Shown: in pieces, positions 22,516 to 28,860 of the stretch
How the letters are laid out: every line of letters starts with the position of its first letter
Position numbering within the stretch: the stretch's first letter is position 1
Source of the DNA: an uncultured Bacteroidales bacterium
Lineage (GTDB): Bacteria; Bacteroidota; Bacteroidia; Bacteroidales; Paludibacteraceae
DNA: 44,672 nt
Assembly (NCBI GenBank): GCA_902798965.1
Contig: CADBYS010000035.1
Coordinates: 1-44,672, forward strand
Direction of reading: 5' to 3'
Translations under genes and position numbers: made by a program
The notes under the pieces: model-generated
What the model was told of the DNA's origin: nothing
Seen by the model: only the letters and a program-made list of their open reading frames with translations
The model's database searches: none

Positions 22516-22734
22516 ATGACTACATACAATTATTTGCTCAACAAAAAATCTTCTGGAGAACTGAGCATTCTCTTCCAATTGGGACTTCCCGTACAATTCA
22601 CCTTCCAAATGCGAATCTATTCCTACCACCTTGAACATCCGAACCTAAGCCAATGGCAGATGGCACTACAATTTGATTGTAGCAAAAGCACCATCCACCG
22701 AGCGTATCTAACTATGGAACAGGTCGTTGTCTAA
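22516..22734 (+). CDS. Small helix-turn-helix protein
   Basis: A 72-residue protein (MTTYNYLLNKKSSGELSILF). The end (HPNLSQWQMALQFDCSKSTI, then HRAYLTMEQ) has the length and residue pattern of a helix-turn-helix with a recognition helix CSKSTIHRAY, so DNA binding is inferred. A longer frame upstream would run through the inverted repeat and the end of the previous gene; the ATG at 22516 is preferred because the protein-like sequence begins there. It is bounded by the inverted repeat before it and a perfect terminator overlapping its stop, so it is a single-gene transcript. It could be the regulator of the small-gene island. Confidence 0.6.
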   Translation: MTTYNYLLNKKSSGELSILFQLGLPVQFTFQMRIYSYHLEHPNLSQWQMALQFDCSKSTIHRAYLTMEQVVV

Positions 22735-22746
22735 CAACGACCTTTT
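22721..22746 (+). terminator. Strong intrinsic terminator
   Basis: AGGTCGTTGT (22721-22730) and ACAACGACCT (22734-22743) form a perfect 10-bp stem with a 3-base loop, followed by Ts to 22746. The stop codon TAA (22732-22734) lies in the loop. Confidence 0.85.
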
Positions 22747-22787
22747 TCGTTCCAAAATTCTGGGTCACTTTTCTCGAATATTTTCCG

Positions 22788-22828
22788 TACCTTTGCATTG
22801 TTTTTCGAAAACAAGGCTGGCGCCAGCC
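22788..22828 (+). promoter_or_regulatory. Promoter and palindrome before the HNH gene
   Basis: TACCTTTG (22788-22795) is a Bacteroides-type -7 box. A perfect 14-bp palindrome, GGCTGGCGCCAGCC (22815-22828), lies about 20 bases downstream, in the expected leader or operator position. No clear -33 box is seen. The leader then has repeated TTAAC units (TTAACAGCTTAACGGC), also seen before the gene at 24887. Confidence 0.55.
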
Positions 22829-22877
22829 ACATGTTTAACAAATTAACAGCTTAACGGCTTAACAATTTAACAAAGTT

Positions 22878-23318
22878 ATGGCAAACAAATCTTTTAATCT
22901 TCATCCGCAGCAATTATCCCTTGCTGATGGCACAGAACTCCGTTTGTGTCCGCTTGACCATACACACGGCAAGCCCCTCTATTGCTCCGCCGACGGGCGG
23001 TTCTTTAACCACAAAGGCAGGGAACTCCGCCCATCCGTTTTGCGTCAACGCACGTGGCGTTCGCATAACGGCATAAGCGGCTCGCACTATCCCTCCATGC
23101 GGCAGTATGGCAACTGCCACATTCTCATCGCCCTCACATGGATAGGCCCGCGCCCTGAGGGATACGAGTGTCACCATCGCAACGGTGACATGTACGACAA
23201 CCGCGCCTCCAACCTCATCTGGCTCTCCCGTGATGACCATCGCCGCTACGACGCAGCTCTCCGCGCCGCCCTCCGCCGTGGTCTCAACCTCGCCGGCGAT
23301 GTCTATGAGGGTGACTGA
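22878..23318 (+). CDS. HNH endonuclease, HNH_3 type
   Basis: A 146-residue protein. Near 101-125 it has the HNH pattern (YECHHRNGDMYDNRASNLIW, then SRDDH), with the His pair, the Asn-Gly-Asp and the N-x-x-S/N-L block of HNH homing-type nucleases found in phages and mobile elements. The upstream part contains a small beta domain (LYCSADGRFFNHKGRELRP) like the recognition domain in such proteins. No zinc-binding Cys pairs are seen. It probably nicks or cuts DNA. Codons are strongly C-ending, unlike the defence genes at 31-37 kb. The structured RNA at 23406 lies downstream of it. Confidence 0.85.
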   Translation: MANKSFNLHPQQLSLADGTELRLCPLDHTHGKPLYCSADGRFFNHKGRELRPSVLRQRTWRSHNGISGSHYPSMRQYGNCHILIALTWIGPRPEGYECHHRNGDMYDNRASNLIWLSRDDHRRYDAALRAALRRGLNLAGDVYEGD

Positions 23319-23329
23319 ACAATGTGTTT

Positions 23330-23362
23330 TTGGATAATTTTGGGTAATTTTTGACCGAAATC
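23330..23362 (+). repeat. AT-rich leader repeat, copy 1
   Basis: TTTTTGG, TAATTTTGG and TAATTTTTGAC occur in this order here and again at about 26768-26803. Here it precedes the structured RNA; there it precedes the small lipoprotein gene. TTTTTGAC may supply a -33 element, with TTCTTTG as a weak -7 box at about 23388. Confidence 0.4.
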
Positions 23363-23405
23363 TATCCATTATAATGTGTTCTTTGTAAGTTTTTTATGTT
23401 TATTT

Positions 23406-23537
23406 CTGATGTTGTCTGTTACTCGGAGAGTTATGGATTTGGCTGCTGCGGCACACGTCAAATTTATTTGAAAGGGTGACGTAGCAGACAAAGACATAGG
23501 TCCGGTACGGACAACAGACAACATCAGGGTTTATTTA
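23406..23537 (+). ncRNA. Putative structured RNA, copy 1
   Basis: An outer stem (23406-23420 with 23513-23527, 15 perfect pairs) encloses 92 bases. Directly after the 5' arm is CGGAGAGT (23424-23431). An inner stem ACGTC/GACGT (23455-23459, 23478-23482) is followed by TAGCAG (23482-23487). A 5-bp hairpin, GTCCG-GTA-CGGAC (23500-23512), abuts the 3' arm, which is followed by GGTTTATTTA (23528-23537). The same order of stems and the same unpaired words occur at 27869-27998 with different bases in the stems. It ends 75 bases before the gene at 23613, so it could also be a leader element, but copy 2 is not next to a plus-strand gene. Confidence 0.65.
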
Positions 23538-23612
23538 GGTTTATTTTCTAATAAAACCATCGTATTAGATTTTAATTGTCTTTAATTGTTGACTTAATAA
23601 ATTCATTGAAAT

Positions 23613-24053
23613 ATGAAAGCTATAGAATTAACCCAGGCGTTAATTAACGCCAACGATGTAACCATCACCAAAGTTGATGCCCTGGTAGAGACCAGTGTCC
23701 TCAAGCAGCTCATCGAGTCATGCAAAGCCCGCATCGAGCACCTCGAACCCGAAGCCAAGATCCTCGCCGAAAAAGCCCTCTCCGAGCTGGGCGAGAACTC
23801 CGGCAAGTTCGAGCACGCAGGCCACAACTACACCCTCGATCTCGCCCTCGTCTTCGACATCATCGGCAAACCCCAGAAGTACACCATGCCCGAGGGCGTC
23901 GAGTACCGCCGCATGGCTGCCGAGAAGGCTGAGTACCAGCGCCAAGCCGCCAAACTCACCCCAAAGATGAAAACCATCATGGACGACTTCCCCAAGGACC
24001 ATCCCAACATCATCCCCGATGCCATCACTCGCACCCTCAAGTGTTTGGATTGA
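23613..24053 (+). CDS. Hypothetical protein, helical
   Basis: A 146-residue protein of no recognised family. It is largely helical and charged, with a likely coiled coil at about 28-65 (VLKQLIESCKARIEHLEPEA) and a second helical region (YRRMAAEKAEYQRQAAKL). The look is that of a phage or mobile-element accessory protein. The leader is AT-rich and follows the structured RNA. Codon use is strongly C-biased from about residue 25 onward. No catalytic motif is visible, and function is unknown. Confidence 0.7.
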   Translation: MKAIELTQALINANDVTITKVDALVETSVLKQLIESCKARIEHLEPEAKILAEKALSELGENSGKFEHAGHNYTLDLALVFDIIGKPQKYTMPEGVEYRRMAAEKAEYQRQAAKLTPKMKTIMDDFPKDHPNIIPDAITRTLKCLD

Positions 24054-24079
24054 TTTATAGCTATTTGGAGTTGTGGCAT

Positions 24080-24269
24080 GTTCCCTTTTGCATCTCAAAG
24101 GGAACAAGCCGGACACCAATAGGAGAGGACGTGCCCTGCGTTGTTTAGATTCTTCCATTGCGCCGGATACTATCCGGCTCAACGCAGAGCGTTGCAGTGG
24201 GCTCGCGGTGTCCTGTTTAACGACATGTCTCCACCCTTTTAAGGGGGCCGGGGGGTAGTCGTAAAACAG
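24080..24269 (+). ncRNA. Densely structured intergenic region, possible RNA
   Basis: Between the genes at 23613 and 24475 lies a series of nested stems: GTTCCCTTT (24080-24088) with AAAGGGAAC (24097-24105); GGACACC (24111-24117) with GGTGTCC (24207-24213); inside it CTGCGTTG (24136-24143) with CAACGCAG (24180-24187); inside that GCCGGAT (24162-24168) with ATCCGGC (24172-24178); then CTGTTTAACGAC (24213-24224) with GTCGTAAAACAG (24258-24269, one mismatch). So much perfect pairing in 190 bases is unlikely to be accidental. It may be a small RNA or a long 3' UTR structure. Confidence 0.45.
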
Positions 24270-24370
24270 GAGCACCCGAGACCACCCACAAATCCCTCTT
24301 CGAATGGCCGAACGCGAGGCATCGACCAATCTTGGGCGATCAAAGAAAAAAAGAACCAAAAAAAGAAAAT

Positions 24371-24444
24371 AAAATGGTGGTGGTGGTGAATATACCCCCT
24401 ATAATCCCCCTTACACCAACACCATCACCACCACCATTTTTTTG
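24371..24444. terminator. Long-armed terminator-like inverted repeat
   Basis: AAAATGGTGGTGGTG (24371-24385) pairs perfectly with 24426-24440, extended by a G-U and two more pairs, and the right arm runs into a T tract to 24443. The matching A-rich left edge would allow termination in both directions. It lies 30 bases before the ATG at 24475. Confidence 0.6.
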
Positions 24445-24474
24445 AACAATTAATTTTTTAACACCATCACCTTT

Positions 24475-24825
24475 ATGGAATTCGATACAATCTGGCAAGT
24501 CCTTCTTGCCAACGGCACAAGCCCCCGCCGCCAATACGAAGCGGCAGCAGCCTGGGCGCTCTACAGCCCACAGCAGCAACAGCAGATCCACGACATCATC
24601 ACTGACCGCATCCGCCAGCGCAAGTTCGTCGCTTTCATCCCCACGCAGGCGTTCATCGAGGCTTCGCGCCTCATCACTGACAACGCCCCGGTCAACTACT
24701 TCGGCAAGCCTCTCTCCCGCAGCACCACCTACTACACCGCCATCTACAACGGCACAAAAGGTCTCTACACCGCTGCCGACGTTGACCGCTACCACATGTC
24801 CAACCCGCAAAAATTTGAAATTTAG
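24475..24825 (+). CDS. Hypothetical protein
   Basis: A 116-residue protein (MEFDTIWQVLLANGTSPRRQ) of no known family. Glutamine-rich helix (WALYSPQQQQQIHDIITDRI) near 28-47; the rest is mixed (FIEASRLITDNAPVNYFGKP; YYTAIYNGTKGLYTAADVDR). No signal peptide or membrane span. It has the same C-biased codon use as its neighbours and probably belongs with them to an accessory gene set. Function unknown. Confidence 0.65.
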   Translation: MEFDTIWQVLLANGTSPRRQYEAAAAWALYSPQQQQQIHDIITDRIRQRKFVAFIPTQAFIEASRLITDNAPVNYFGKPLSRSTTYYTAIYNGTKGLYTAADVDRYHMSNPQKFEI

Positions 24826-24886
24826 GTGTTTTGTGCTCGGCGCCTTTGACGCCGAGAATGATTAACCGCTTAACAGTTTAACAATT

Positions 24887-25015
24887 ATGACCCACGAACA
24901 GTATTACGAAGAGGAAGTATTCGAAGAAGAGTACTACGAGCAAGAGGACGACCGCTGCACCTACGAGCAGCGCTGGTGGGATTACTCCTTCTACGAGGAC
25001 ACCCGCTTCCTCTGA
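24887..25015 (+). CDS. 42-residue acidic peptide
   Basis: ATG at 24887 opens a 42-codon frame dense in Glu, Asp and Tyr (MTHEQYYEEEVFEEEYYEQE, then DDRCTYEQRWWDYSFYEDT). The leader (TTAACCGCTTAACAGTTTAAC) matches the style of the leader before the HNH gene, which supports translation. The very acidic, aromatic composition resembles DNA-mimic or small phage-inhibitor proteins, but that is a guess. The next gene follows after two small hairpins. Confidence 0.5.
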   Translation: MTHEQYYEEEVFEEEYYEQEDDRCTYEQRWWDYSFYEDTRFL

Positions 25016-25037
25016 CCTCCCAAGCTCCGTCCATTCC

Positions 25038-25098
25038 GGTCGGATTGTATCCGACCCATTGTAACTATTTTGTTTATTACCATCGGATGTTATCCGAT
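25038..25098. repeat. Twin CGGAT-NNN-ATCCG hairpins
   Basis: GGTCGGAT (25038-25045) pairs with ATCCGACC (25049-25056), loop TGT; ATCGGAT (25082-25088) pairs with ATCCGAT (25092-25098), loop GTT. A third of the same form (GCCGGAT, ACT, ATCCGGC) is at 24162-24178. Confidence 0.6.
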
Positions 25099-25169
25099 AC
25101 CCCAAATTTTTATCAAACCGGCACATCTTCGACGAGGATCTTTTCCAAGACACCTGTCTCGAAATATGT

Positions 25170-25589
25170 GTGTACGCCCAGCACAACAACATCCTCAACT
25201 TCCCCGGACTCTTCATCGAGCGTTACAAAAAATTGCACAAGCGCCAAGCCCAACATCAACTCGACATCGTCCCTTACGACAACGCCCAACTCGCCGACCT
25301 CGATATCCCCGACGAGACCCAAAATGTCGAAAACATTGACCAAGACATCGATTGGTTTAACGAGCAGCGCCGCGAAGAAAACAAGGAACGCTTGCACAAA
25401 AAACTCAACTACTATTACCGTCATCCGCAGCCCTGCGAGCGTGATCATCAATGTGCCTGCCGCATCCTCCGCATGTACCTCAAAGGTAAAACTTTTCGCG
25501 AAATTGCACGCAAGATGAAACTCGACGTATCCACTGTATATAAGTACTTTAGCCGCACTGTTGAACGCTTGAAAGCCAACACCCAGTGA
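25170..25589 (+). CDS. Sigma-70-like HTH protein, start uncertain
   Basis: From the GTG at 25170 the protein has 139 residues, but protein-like sequence in this frame continues upstream to about 25104 (SNRHIFDEDLFQDTCLEICV) with no ATG. The ATG at 25087 is one frame off and meets it at a T run (25107-25111), where a -1 shift on AAATTTT would join them, giving about 167 residues. The C-terminus (about 88-136: QCACRILRMYLKGKTFREIA, then MKLDVSTVYKYFSRTVERL) is a sigma region 4-like helix-turn-helix, and the upstream part resembles sigma region 2. Such small sigma-like proteins occur in mobile elements of Bacteroidales. A one-base sequence error is the simplest alternative. Confidence 0.7.
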   Translation: MYAQHNNILNFPGLFIERYKKLHKRQAQHQLDIVPYDNAQLADLDIPDETQNVENIDQDIDWFNEQRREENKERLHKKLNYYYRHPQPCERDHQCACRILRMYLKGKTFREIARKMKLDVSTVYKYFSRTVERLKANTQ

Positions 25590-25691
25590 CATTATTATAG
25601 AGGGGCATACTTCCAAACTCCCCATCGCAATTCGTTTAATTCGCTTAATTCGTGAACCTATATTGTTCTTTGGAGTTGTTGGCAGTTGTTT

Positions 25692-25747
25692 GACCTTCCA
25701 ATCACCTTCCATTGTCCTTCCATTTCCCTTCCATTGTCCTTCCATTT
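25692..25747. repeat. CCTTCCATT direct repeats
   Basis: CCTTCCATT recurs four times, with the pair CCTTCCATTGT/CCTTCCATTT repeated, in the gap between 25589 and 25811. Nothing else is seen in this gap except the AT-rich leader of the next gene. Confidence 0.6.
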
Positions 25748-25810
25748 AGCGGTCAACAACGAGCCAACATCAAGTATAACGTTGAATTTTTAACTTTTAA
25801 ATTAACCCAT

Positions 25811-26086
25811 ATGGCAGAATGTAACCTCATCCCCGGCATCGCCTCCATCTCAGGCAAGTTAGGCAAAGTCCTTTTCAAGACCTTCACGCGCTCCGACGGC
25901 ACTTCCGTGACCCGCGTCTATCGAACCGATGCCCGTACCAAGCGCTGCTCCCCGCCATCCGAGCGCGAACTTGCCCACCGCAGCCTTTTTGGCCGTATCT
26001 GCTCCGAGGTCGCCCGCCGCCAACGCAACGGTGACACCCGCCCCAAGAAAATCATCTGGGACGAAGTCTCCCGCACCCTCCAATAG
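25811..26086 (+). CDS. Small basic protein, family of three paralogues (1)
   Basis: Start chosen at ATG 25811 (MAECNLIPGIASISGKLGKV), after an AT-rich leader; the longer frame from 25712 passes through direct repeats. The 91-residue protein has the pattern S-G-K-L, a strand ending in TRVYRTDARTKR, then a P-S-E-R-E-x-A-H-R-x-x-F block and a helix. The gene at 26297 and the minus-strand gene at 40833 share this layout (GKL or GAL, a Y/R strand, a S-x-E-x-x-x-R-x-x-F helix). Proteins of this general type are common hypotheticals in Bacteroidales and are basic, so nucleic-acid or phage-structural roles are possible. No proven function. Confidence 0.65.
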   Translation: MAECNLIPGIASISGKLGKVLFKTFTRSDGTSVTRVYRTDARTKRCSPPSERELAHRSLFGRICSEVARRQRNGDTRPKKIIWDEVSRTLQ

Positions 26087-26091
26087 CCGCT

Positions 26092-26136
26092 GTTGCTCTC
26101 GGCTCAAAATTTGAGCAACACCTGAACCTTAACTTT
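26092..26136 (+). terminator. Alternative hairpins after the small basic gene
   Basis: GTTGCTC (26092-26098) can pair with GAGCAAC (26111-26117), while GCTCAAA can pair with TTTGAGC in the same interval; the two folds exclude each other. A T tract follows around 26130. Confidence 0.45.
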
Positions 26137-26218
26137 TTTTATAAACCTAAGCCCCTCGTACGGCGCGAGGAACATTGCAATCGTACAATTGATGCAATCG
26201 TCAATAAATCGTAAATCC

Positions 26219-26250
26219 GGGGTCCCCACAATCAACGTGAAGTGGGGTGG
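26219..26250. repeat. GGGGTCCCC-type element
   Basis: GGGGTCCCC (26219-26227) to GGGGTGG (26244-26250), with an interior nearly the same as that of the element at 725. It interrupts a stretch of CAATCGT and GTCAATC repeats, as if inserted there. Confidence 0.6.
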
Positions 26251-26296
26251 CTTGTCAATCGTACAATCGTCAATCACTAAACAACGCCGAGTTATT

Positions 26297-26689
26297 ATGG
26301 CAAAAGTCGAATATGCCGACGCAATCAAAACCGTCAGTGGTGCTCTCACCAAGATTAACAAGAAGTCGCTCCACGCAGCCGACCAGAAGATGGTTCTTGC
26401 TACCCACCGCGTAGCCCCCAGCACCAGCGGCGCATGCTCCCGCCTCTACCTCCGCGGCTTGAGCGCCGTTTCCCGCTCCACCGAGCCCACCAGCGATGAG
26501 TTGGCAGCACGTACGCGATTCAGCATCGTGTCGGCGCAGGTGGCACAGCGCAAGAAGAACCTGGCGACGATGAACCAAGACCGTGAGGCGTTCGAGGCGC
26601 AGAAGAACACCCCGGGCGGCAAGAAGACCCTGGTATCCTACCTGTGGATGGTCGTTGGTGCGGCTTACGACGCTGAGCACCAAGGTTAG
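26297..26689 (+). CDS. Small basic protein, family of three paralogues (2)
   Basis: Start chosen at ATG 26297 (MAKVEYADAIKTVSGALTKI), giving 130 residues; the upstream in-frame extension runs through the GGGGTCCCC element and is rejected. It shows VSGALTKINKKS, a strand MVLATHRVAPSTS, then PTSDELAARTRFSIVSAQVA, the same S-x-E-x-x-x-R-x-x-F block as the proteins at 25811 and 40833. The C-terminal part adds a helix-rich segment ending VGAAYDAEHQG. Function unknown; its regular recurrence in one genome suggests a mobile-element or phage-derived family. Confidence 0.7.
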   Translation: MAKVEYADAIKTVSGALTKINKKSLHAADQKMVLATHRVAPSTSGACSRLYLRGLSAVSRSTEPTSDELAARTRFSIVSAQVAQRKKNLATMNQDREAFEAQKNTPGGKKTLVSYLWMVVGAAYDAEHQG

Positions 26690-26731
26690 TAAGCGATTAC
26701 ATCCCGAATCCTAACCGATTACGTCCCTGAT

Positions 26732-26749
26732 CCGGAGCGTCAGCTCCGG
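26732..26749 (+). terminator. G+C-rich hairpin after 26297 gene
   Basis: CCGGAGC (26732-26738) pairs with GCTCCGG (26743-26749), loop GTCA. It lacks a T run right after the stem. Confidence 0.45.
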
Positions 26750-26810
26750 TTCTCGGACAATCATAAATTTTTGGCTAATTTTGGATAATTTTTGACAAAA
26801 ATGCGATTCT

Positions 26811-26993
26811 ATGAAGCGATTCTTATTGACTTTATTCGTTGTGTCGTTGATAACTGCCGCTGGTGCGTTAATCACTTCTTGCAACGTCACCCGCACCGTG
26901 ACCACAAGCAGCTCCTACGTCCAACGCGGCGACACAACAGTCCTGATCCAATCAAAAACGATTGAATCCTACGACGCCAGCAAAAGGCTCTAA
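26811..26993 (+). CDS. Tiny lipoprotein
   Basis: A 60-residue lipoprotein: signal peptide with lipobox ITSC (Cys near residue 24), then NVTRTVTTSSSYVQRGDTTV and IQSKTIESYDASKRL. Very similar short lipoproteins, with the CNVTRT start and a TTVxIxxKTIExYDA tail, are common in Bacteroidales, often near mobile-element genes; function unknown. It follows the second copy of the AT-rich leader repeat (about 26768-26803). It ends the small-gene island. Confidence 0.7.
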   Translation: MKRFLLTLFVVSLITAAGALITSCNVTRTVTTSSSYVQRGDTTVLIQSKTIESYDASKRL

Positions 26994-27063
26994 CCCACAT
27001 CCGAGAGACGACTCCCACCAGCCGTCTCTCATTGTTTTCTCCCACCCGCCCACCCGGTAGAAG

Positions 27064-27098
27064 CCCCCAAAGAGCGCTATTGTCATGCACTCTTTGGG
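27064..27098. repeat. CCCCAAAGAGCGC dyad
   Basis: CCCCAAAGAG and CTCTTTGGGG form a stem around a short loop, as in the element at 263-303, with which it shares CAAAGAGCGCTA. It may be a terminator for the lipoprotein gene, or a member of the GGGGTCCCC family lacking its first half. Confidence 0.55.
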
Positions 27099-27158
27099 GA
27101 AAACGAAGACTTGTTCCTTTTTGTGTGGGCTTGTTCCTTTTTTCCTGCCAATGATCAC

Positions 27159-27302
27159 AAGACGTTCCAAAGAACCCAAGACGTTTCGAAGATTACAAGA
27201 CGTTTCGTTGAATCCAAGACGTTACGAAGATCACAAGACGTTTCGTTGAATCCAAGACGGAGTAGGGTACAAGGCGTGACAAAACAAAGAACCTCAAGGA
27301 TT
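27159..27302. repeat. Composite repeat, inverted copy with 19-bp minisatellite
   Basis: AAGACG starts at 27159, 27178, 27197, 27216, 27235 and 27254, an exact 19-bp period. It is followed by TACAAGGCGTGACAAAACAA (about 27268-27287), which is the reverse complement of the lead segment at 59-93. The whole is thus an inverted counterpart of 59-240. The open frame through it is not a credible gene. Confidence 0.8.
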
Positions 27303-27571
27303 AGTTCCTCAAGGGTTCTGAAAATGGCGGCTACCTACTCTCCCACAATGCGCAGTACCATCGGCGTTGCTGAGCTTGGTGTAGCGCGCTCCGCGCTCCC
27401 CTCCGCTGCCCCCTCACGCTGTGCTCCGCTGCCCTGCCTGCCTCCGTAGCCGTAGCCTCCGCTGCTGCCATAGCCCACTGCCTGCATTGCGCCCTGCCTG
27501 CTGCCTGCTGCGCTGGGCGGACACTGCGCGTGGCTCACCATCCCCGCGCTCACAGACTCTACTTGGGCTCG
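27279..27571. repeat. Long inverted repeat, left arm
   Basis: This arm is, with some insertions and deletions, the reverse complement of 28099-28358. Both contain CAAAACAAAGAACC near the outer end, GGCGGCTACC, a G+C-rich stretch with many CTGCC and CTCCG words, and AGACTCTACTTGGGCTCG near the inner end. Long open frames on both strands arise from its low complexity. Confidence 0.8.
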
Positions 27572-27866
27572 ATTTCATTGATTCCATTTCGTAGAACTCT
27601 TCCTATGATCCCTTTCATAGAACCATTACAAAACATTCCCTGCAATCATCATATAAACCATCCCCGTGCACGCATACACGCGAATATGCATGCGCACGCT
27701 TACATAATACACGCATACACATGCTTATACACATATACACACATACACACATCACACGCACACCTAATAATAAAGTAAAAGAATACATCTCCTACAATAA
27801 CAAAAAAAGTTGTCCGAAACTCCCTCGTCATTGTTATTATTCTCCTTCTGTTTTTTCTGTTGTATT
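27572..27866. other. Spacer of the long inverted repeat
   Basis: No gene seen. It has a microsatellite-like run of ACAC, ATAC and CATA words at about 27660-27765, then AT-rich DNA leading into the structured RNA at 27869. Confidence 0.6.
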
Positions 27867-27868
27867 GC

Positions 27869-27998
27869 TTTTGAGTGTTTCACCCGGAGAGTGGTGATAA
27901 TTGATTATAAAAACTATCCGAAAACTTGCTTTCGAGGAGTTTTTAGCAGCAATTAGCACAAGAAACGGAGTTTCAAAACACTCAAAATGGTTTATTTA
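27869..27998 (+). ncRNA. Putative structured RNA, copy 2
   Basis: The outer stem TTTTGAGTGTTT (27869-27880) pairs with AAACACTCAAAA (27976-27987) around 95 bases. CGGAGAGT follows the 5' arm (27885-27892). An inner stem AAAAACT/AGTTTTT (27909-27915, 27938-27944) caps CGAAA/TTTCG and is followed by TAGCAG (27944-27949). The hairpin GAAAC-GGA-GTTTC (27962-27974) sits one base before the 3' arm, and GGTTTATTTA is at 27989-27998. Stem sequences differ from copy 1 at 23406 while pairing and the three unpaired words are kept, which is what selection on RNA structure produces. It lies inside the long inverted repeat, with no plus-strand gene downstream. Confidence 0.65.
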
Positions 27999-28098
27999 TG
28001 TTTTGTTTCAAACAGGGACATCCGAAAAAGAATAAAGCGAACCGAATGAAACAAACGGACGAAGGAATAAAGTAGCGAAGGTTTATTTGCGAAGGTCA

Positions 28099-28358
28099 CG
28101 AGCCCAAGTAGAGTCGCAGAGCGCTGACGATGCGAGCCGACACAGCAGTGTCCGCCCAGCGCAGCAGGCAGCAGGCAGGGAGCAATGCAGGCAGTGGGCT
28201 ATGCAGCGGAGGCTACGGAGGCAGGCAGGGCAGCGGAGCACAGCGTGAGGGGGCAGCGGAGGGGAGCGCGGAGCGCGCTACACCAAGCTCAGCAACGCCG
28301 AAGGTAGCCGCCACTTTCAGAACCCTTGAGGAGCATCCTTGAGGGTTCTTTGTTTTGT
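28099..28358. repeat. Long inverted repeat, right arm
   Basis: Reverse complement of 27279-27571, about 30 bases shorter. It ends 13 bases before the end of the methyltransferase gene on the other strand. Confidence 0.8.
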
Positions 28359-28370
28359 GGCGATTGTGTT

Positions 28371-28859
28371 CTACATAGGAAATTGCTCTAATTGCAATAA
28401 TTGTTTCTTGCGGTTGAGACCATAGGCATAACCGCCTAAGGTGCCATTTGAACCGATTACTCGGTGACAAGGGATGATCAACGCGATTGGATTGTGTCCG
28501 ATGGCTTGTCCGACAGCCCGAGCAGACTTGCAATCGACCATCCGGGCTATCTCGCCGTAAGTCTTTGTCTGCCCATAGAAGATTGTGAACAGGCTCTGCC
28601 AAACACGGCGCTGGAAATCCGTTCCCTGCGGATTGAGCCGTGGCACGTTGCATGCTCGCTTGCCCGCAAAATAATCATCCAACCATTGTCGCGTTTCCGC
28701 AAAGATAGGTAATATGTCCGATACGTCTTCCTGAATGGTCTCTGAAGCTTGTCGCAGAGTCTCAGAAGTCTCCACAAACCGTAATCCGGTTAGCATTTCT
28801 CCGTCAGACTCAAGGACGATTATTCCCAACGGTGATGAATATGTAGCAGTGTAGGACAA
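28371..28859 (-). CDS. ogt: Methylated-DNA-protein-cysteine methyltransferase
   Basis: A 162-residue Ogt/MGMT-type protein that moves the methyl group from O6-methylguanine in DNA to its own cysteine, a one-shot repair reaction. The active-site motif IIPCHRVIG lies near residues 126-134, after the helix-turn-helix and arginine finger (YGEIARMVDCKSARAVGQAI). The N-terminal domain (SPLGIIVLESDGEMLTGLRF) is of the usual type. Length is normal. It starts one base after the vsr stop, so the two are co-transcribed. Both repair mispairs with thymine (O6-methylguanine:T and T:G), which may explain the pairing. Confidence 0.93.
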   Translation of the reverse strand: MSYTATYSSPLGIIVLESDGEMLTGLRFVETSETLRQASETIQEDVSDILPIFAETRQWLDDYFAGKRACNVPRLNPQGTDFQRRVWQSLFTIFYGQTKTYGEIARMVDCKSARAVGQAIGHNPIALIIPCHRVIGSNGTLGGYAYGLNRKKQLLQLEQFPM

Positions 28860-28860
28860 A

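Noticed and set aside
23406-23537. Retron or group II intron RNA
   Set aside because: No reverse transcriptase gene is in the window, and the conserved words do not match either RNA type.
23718-24359. A 213-codon minus-strand frame
   Set aside because: It covers the C-rich gene at 23613 and the paired intergenic region; the plus-strand reading is better supported.
27300-28350. Long frames on both strands of the inverted repeat
   Set aside because: Products are Ala/Gly/Arg-rich or Ser/Pro-rich low-complexity strings that arise from the G+C-rich arms.
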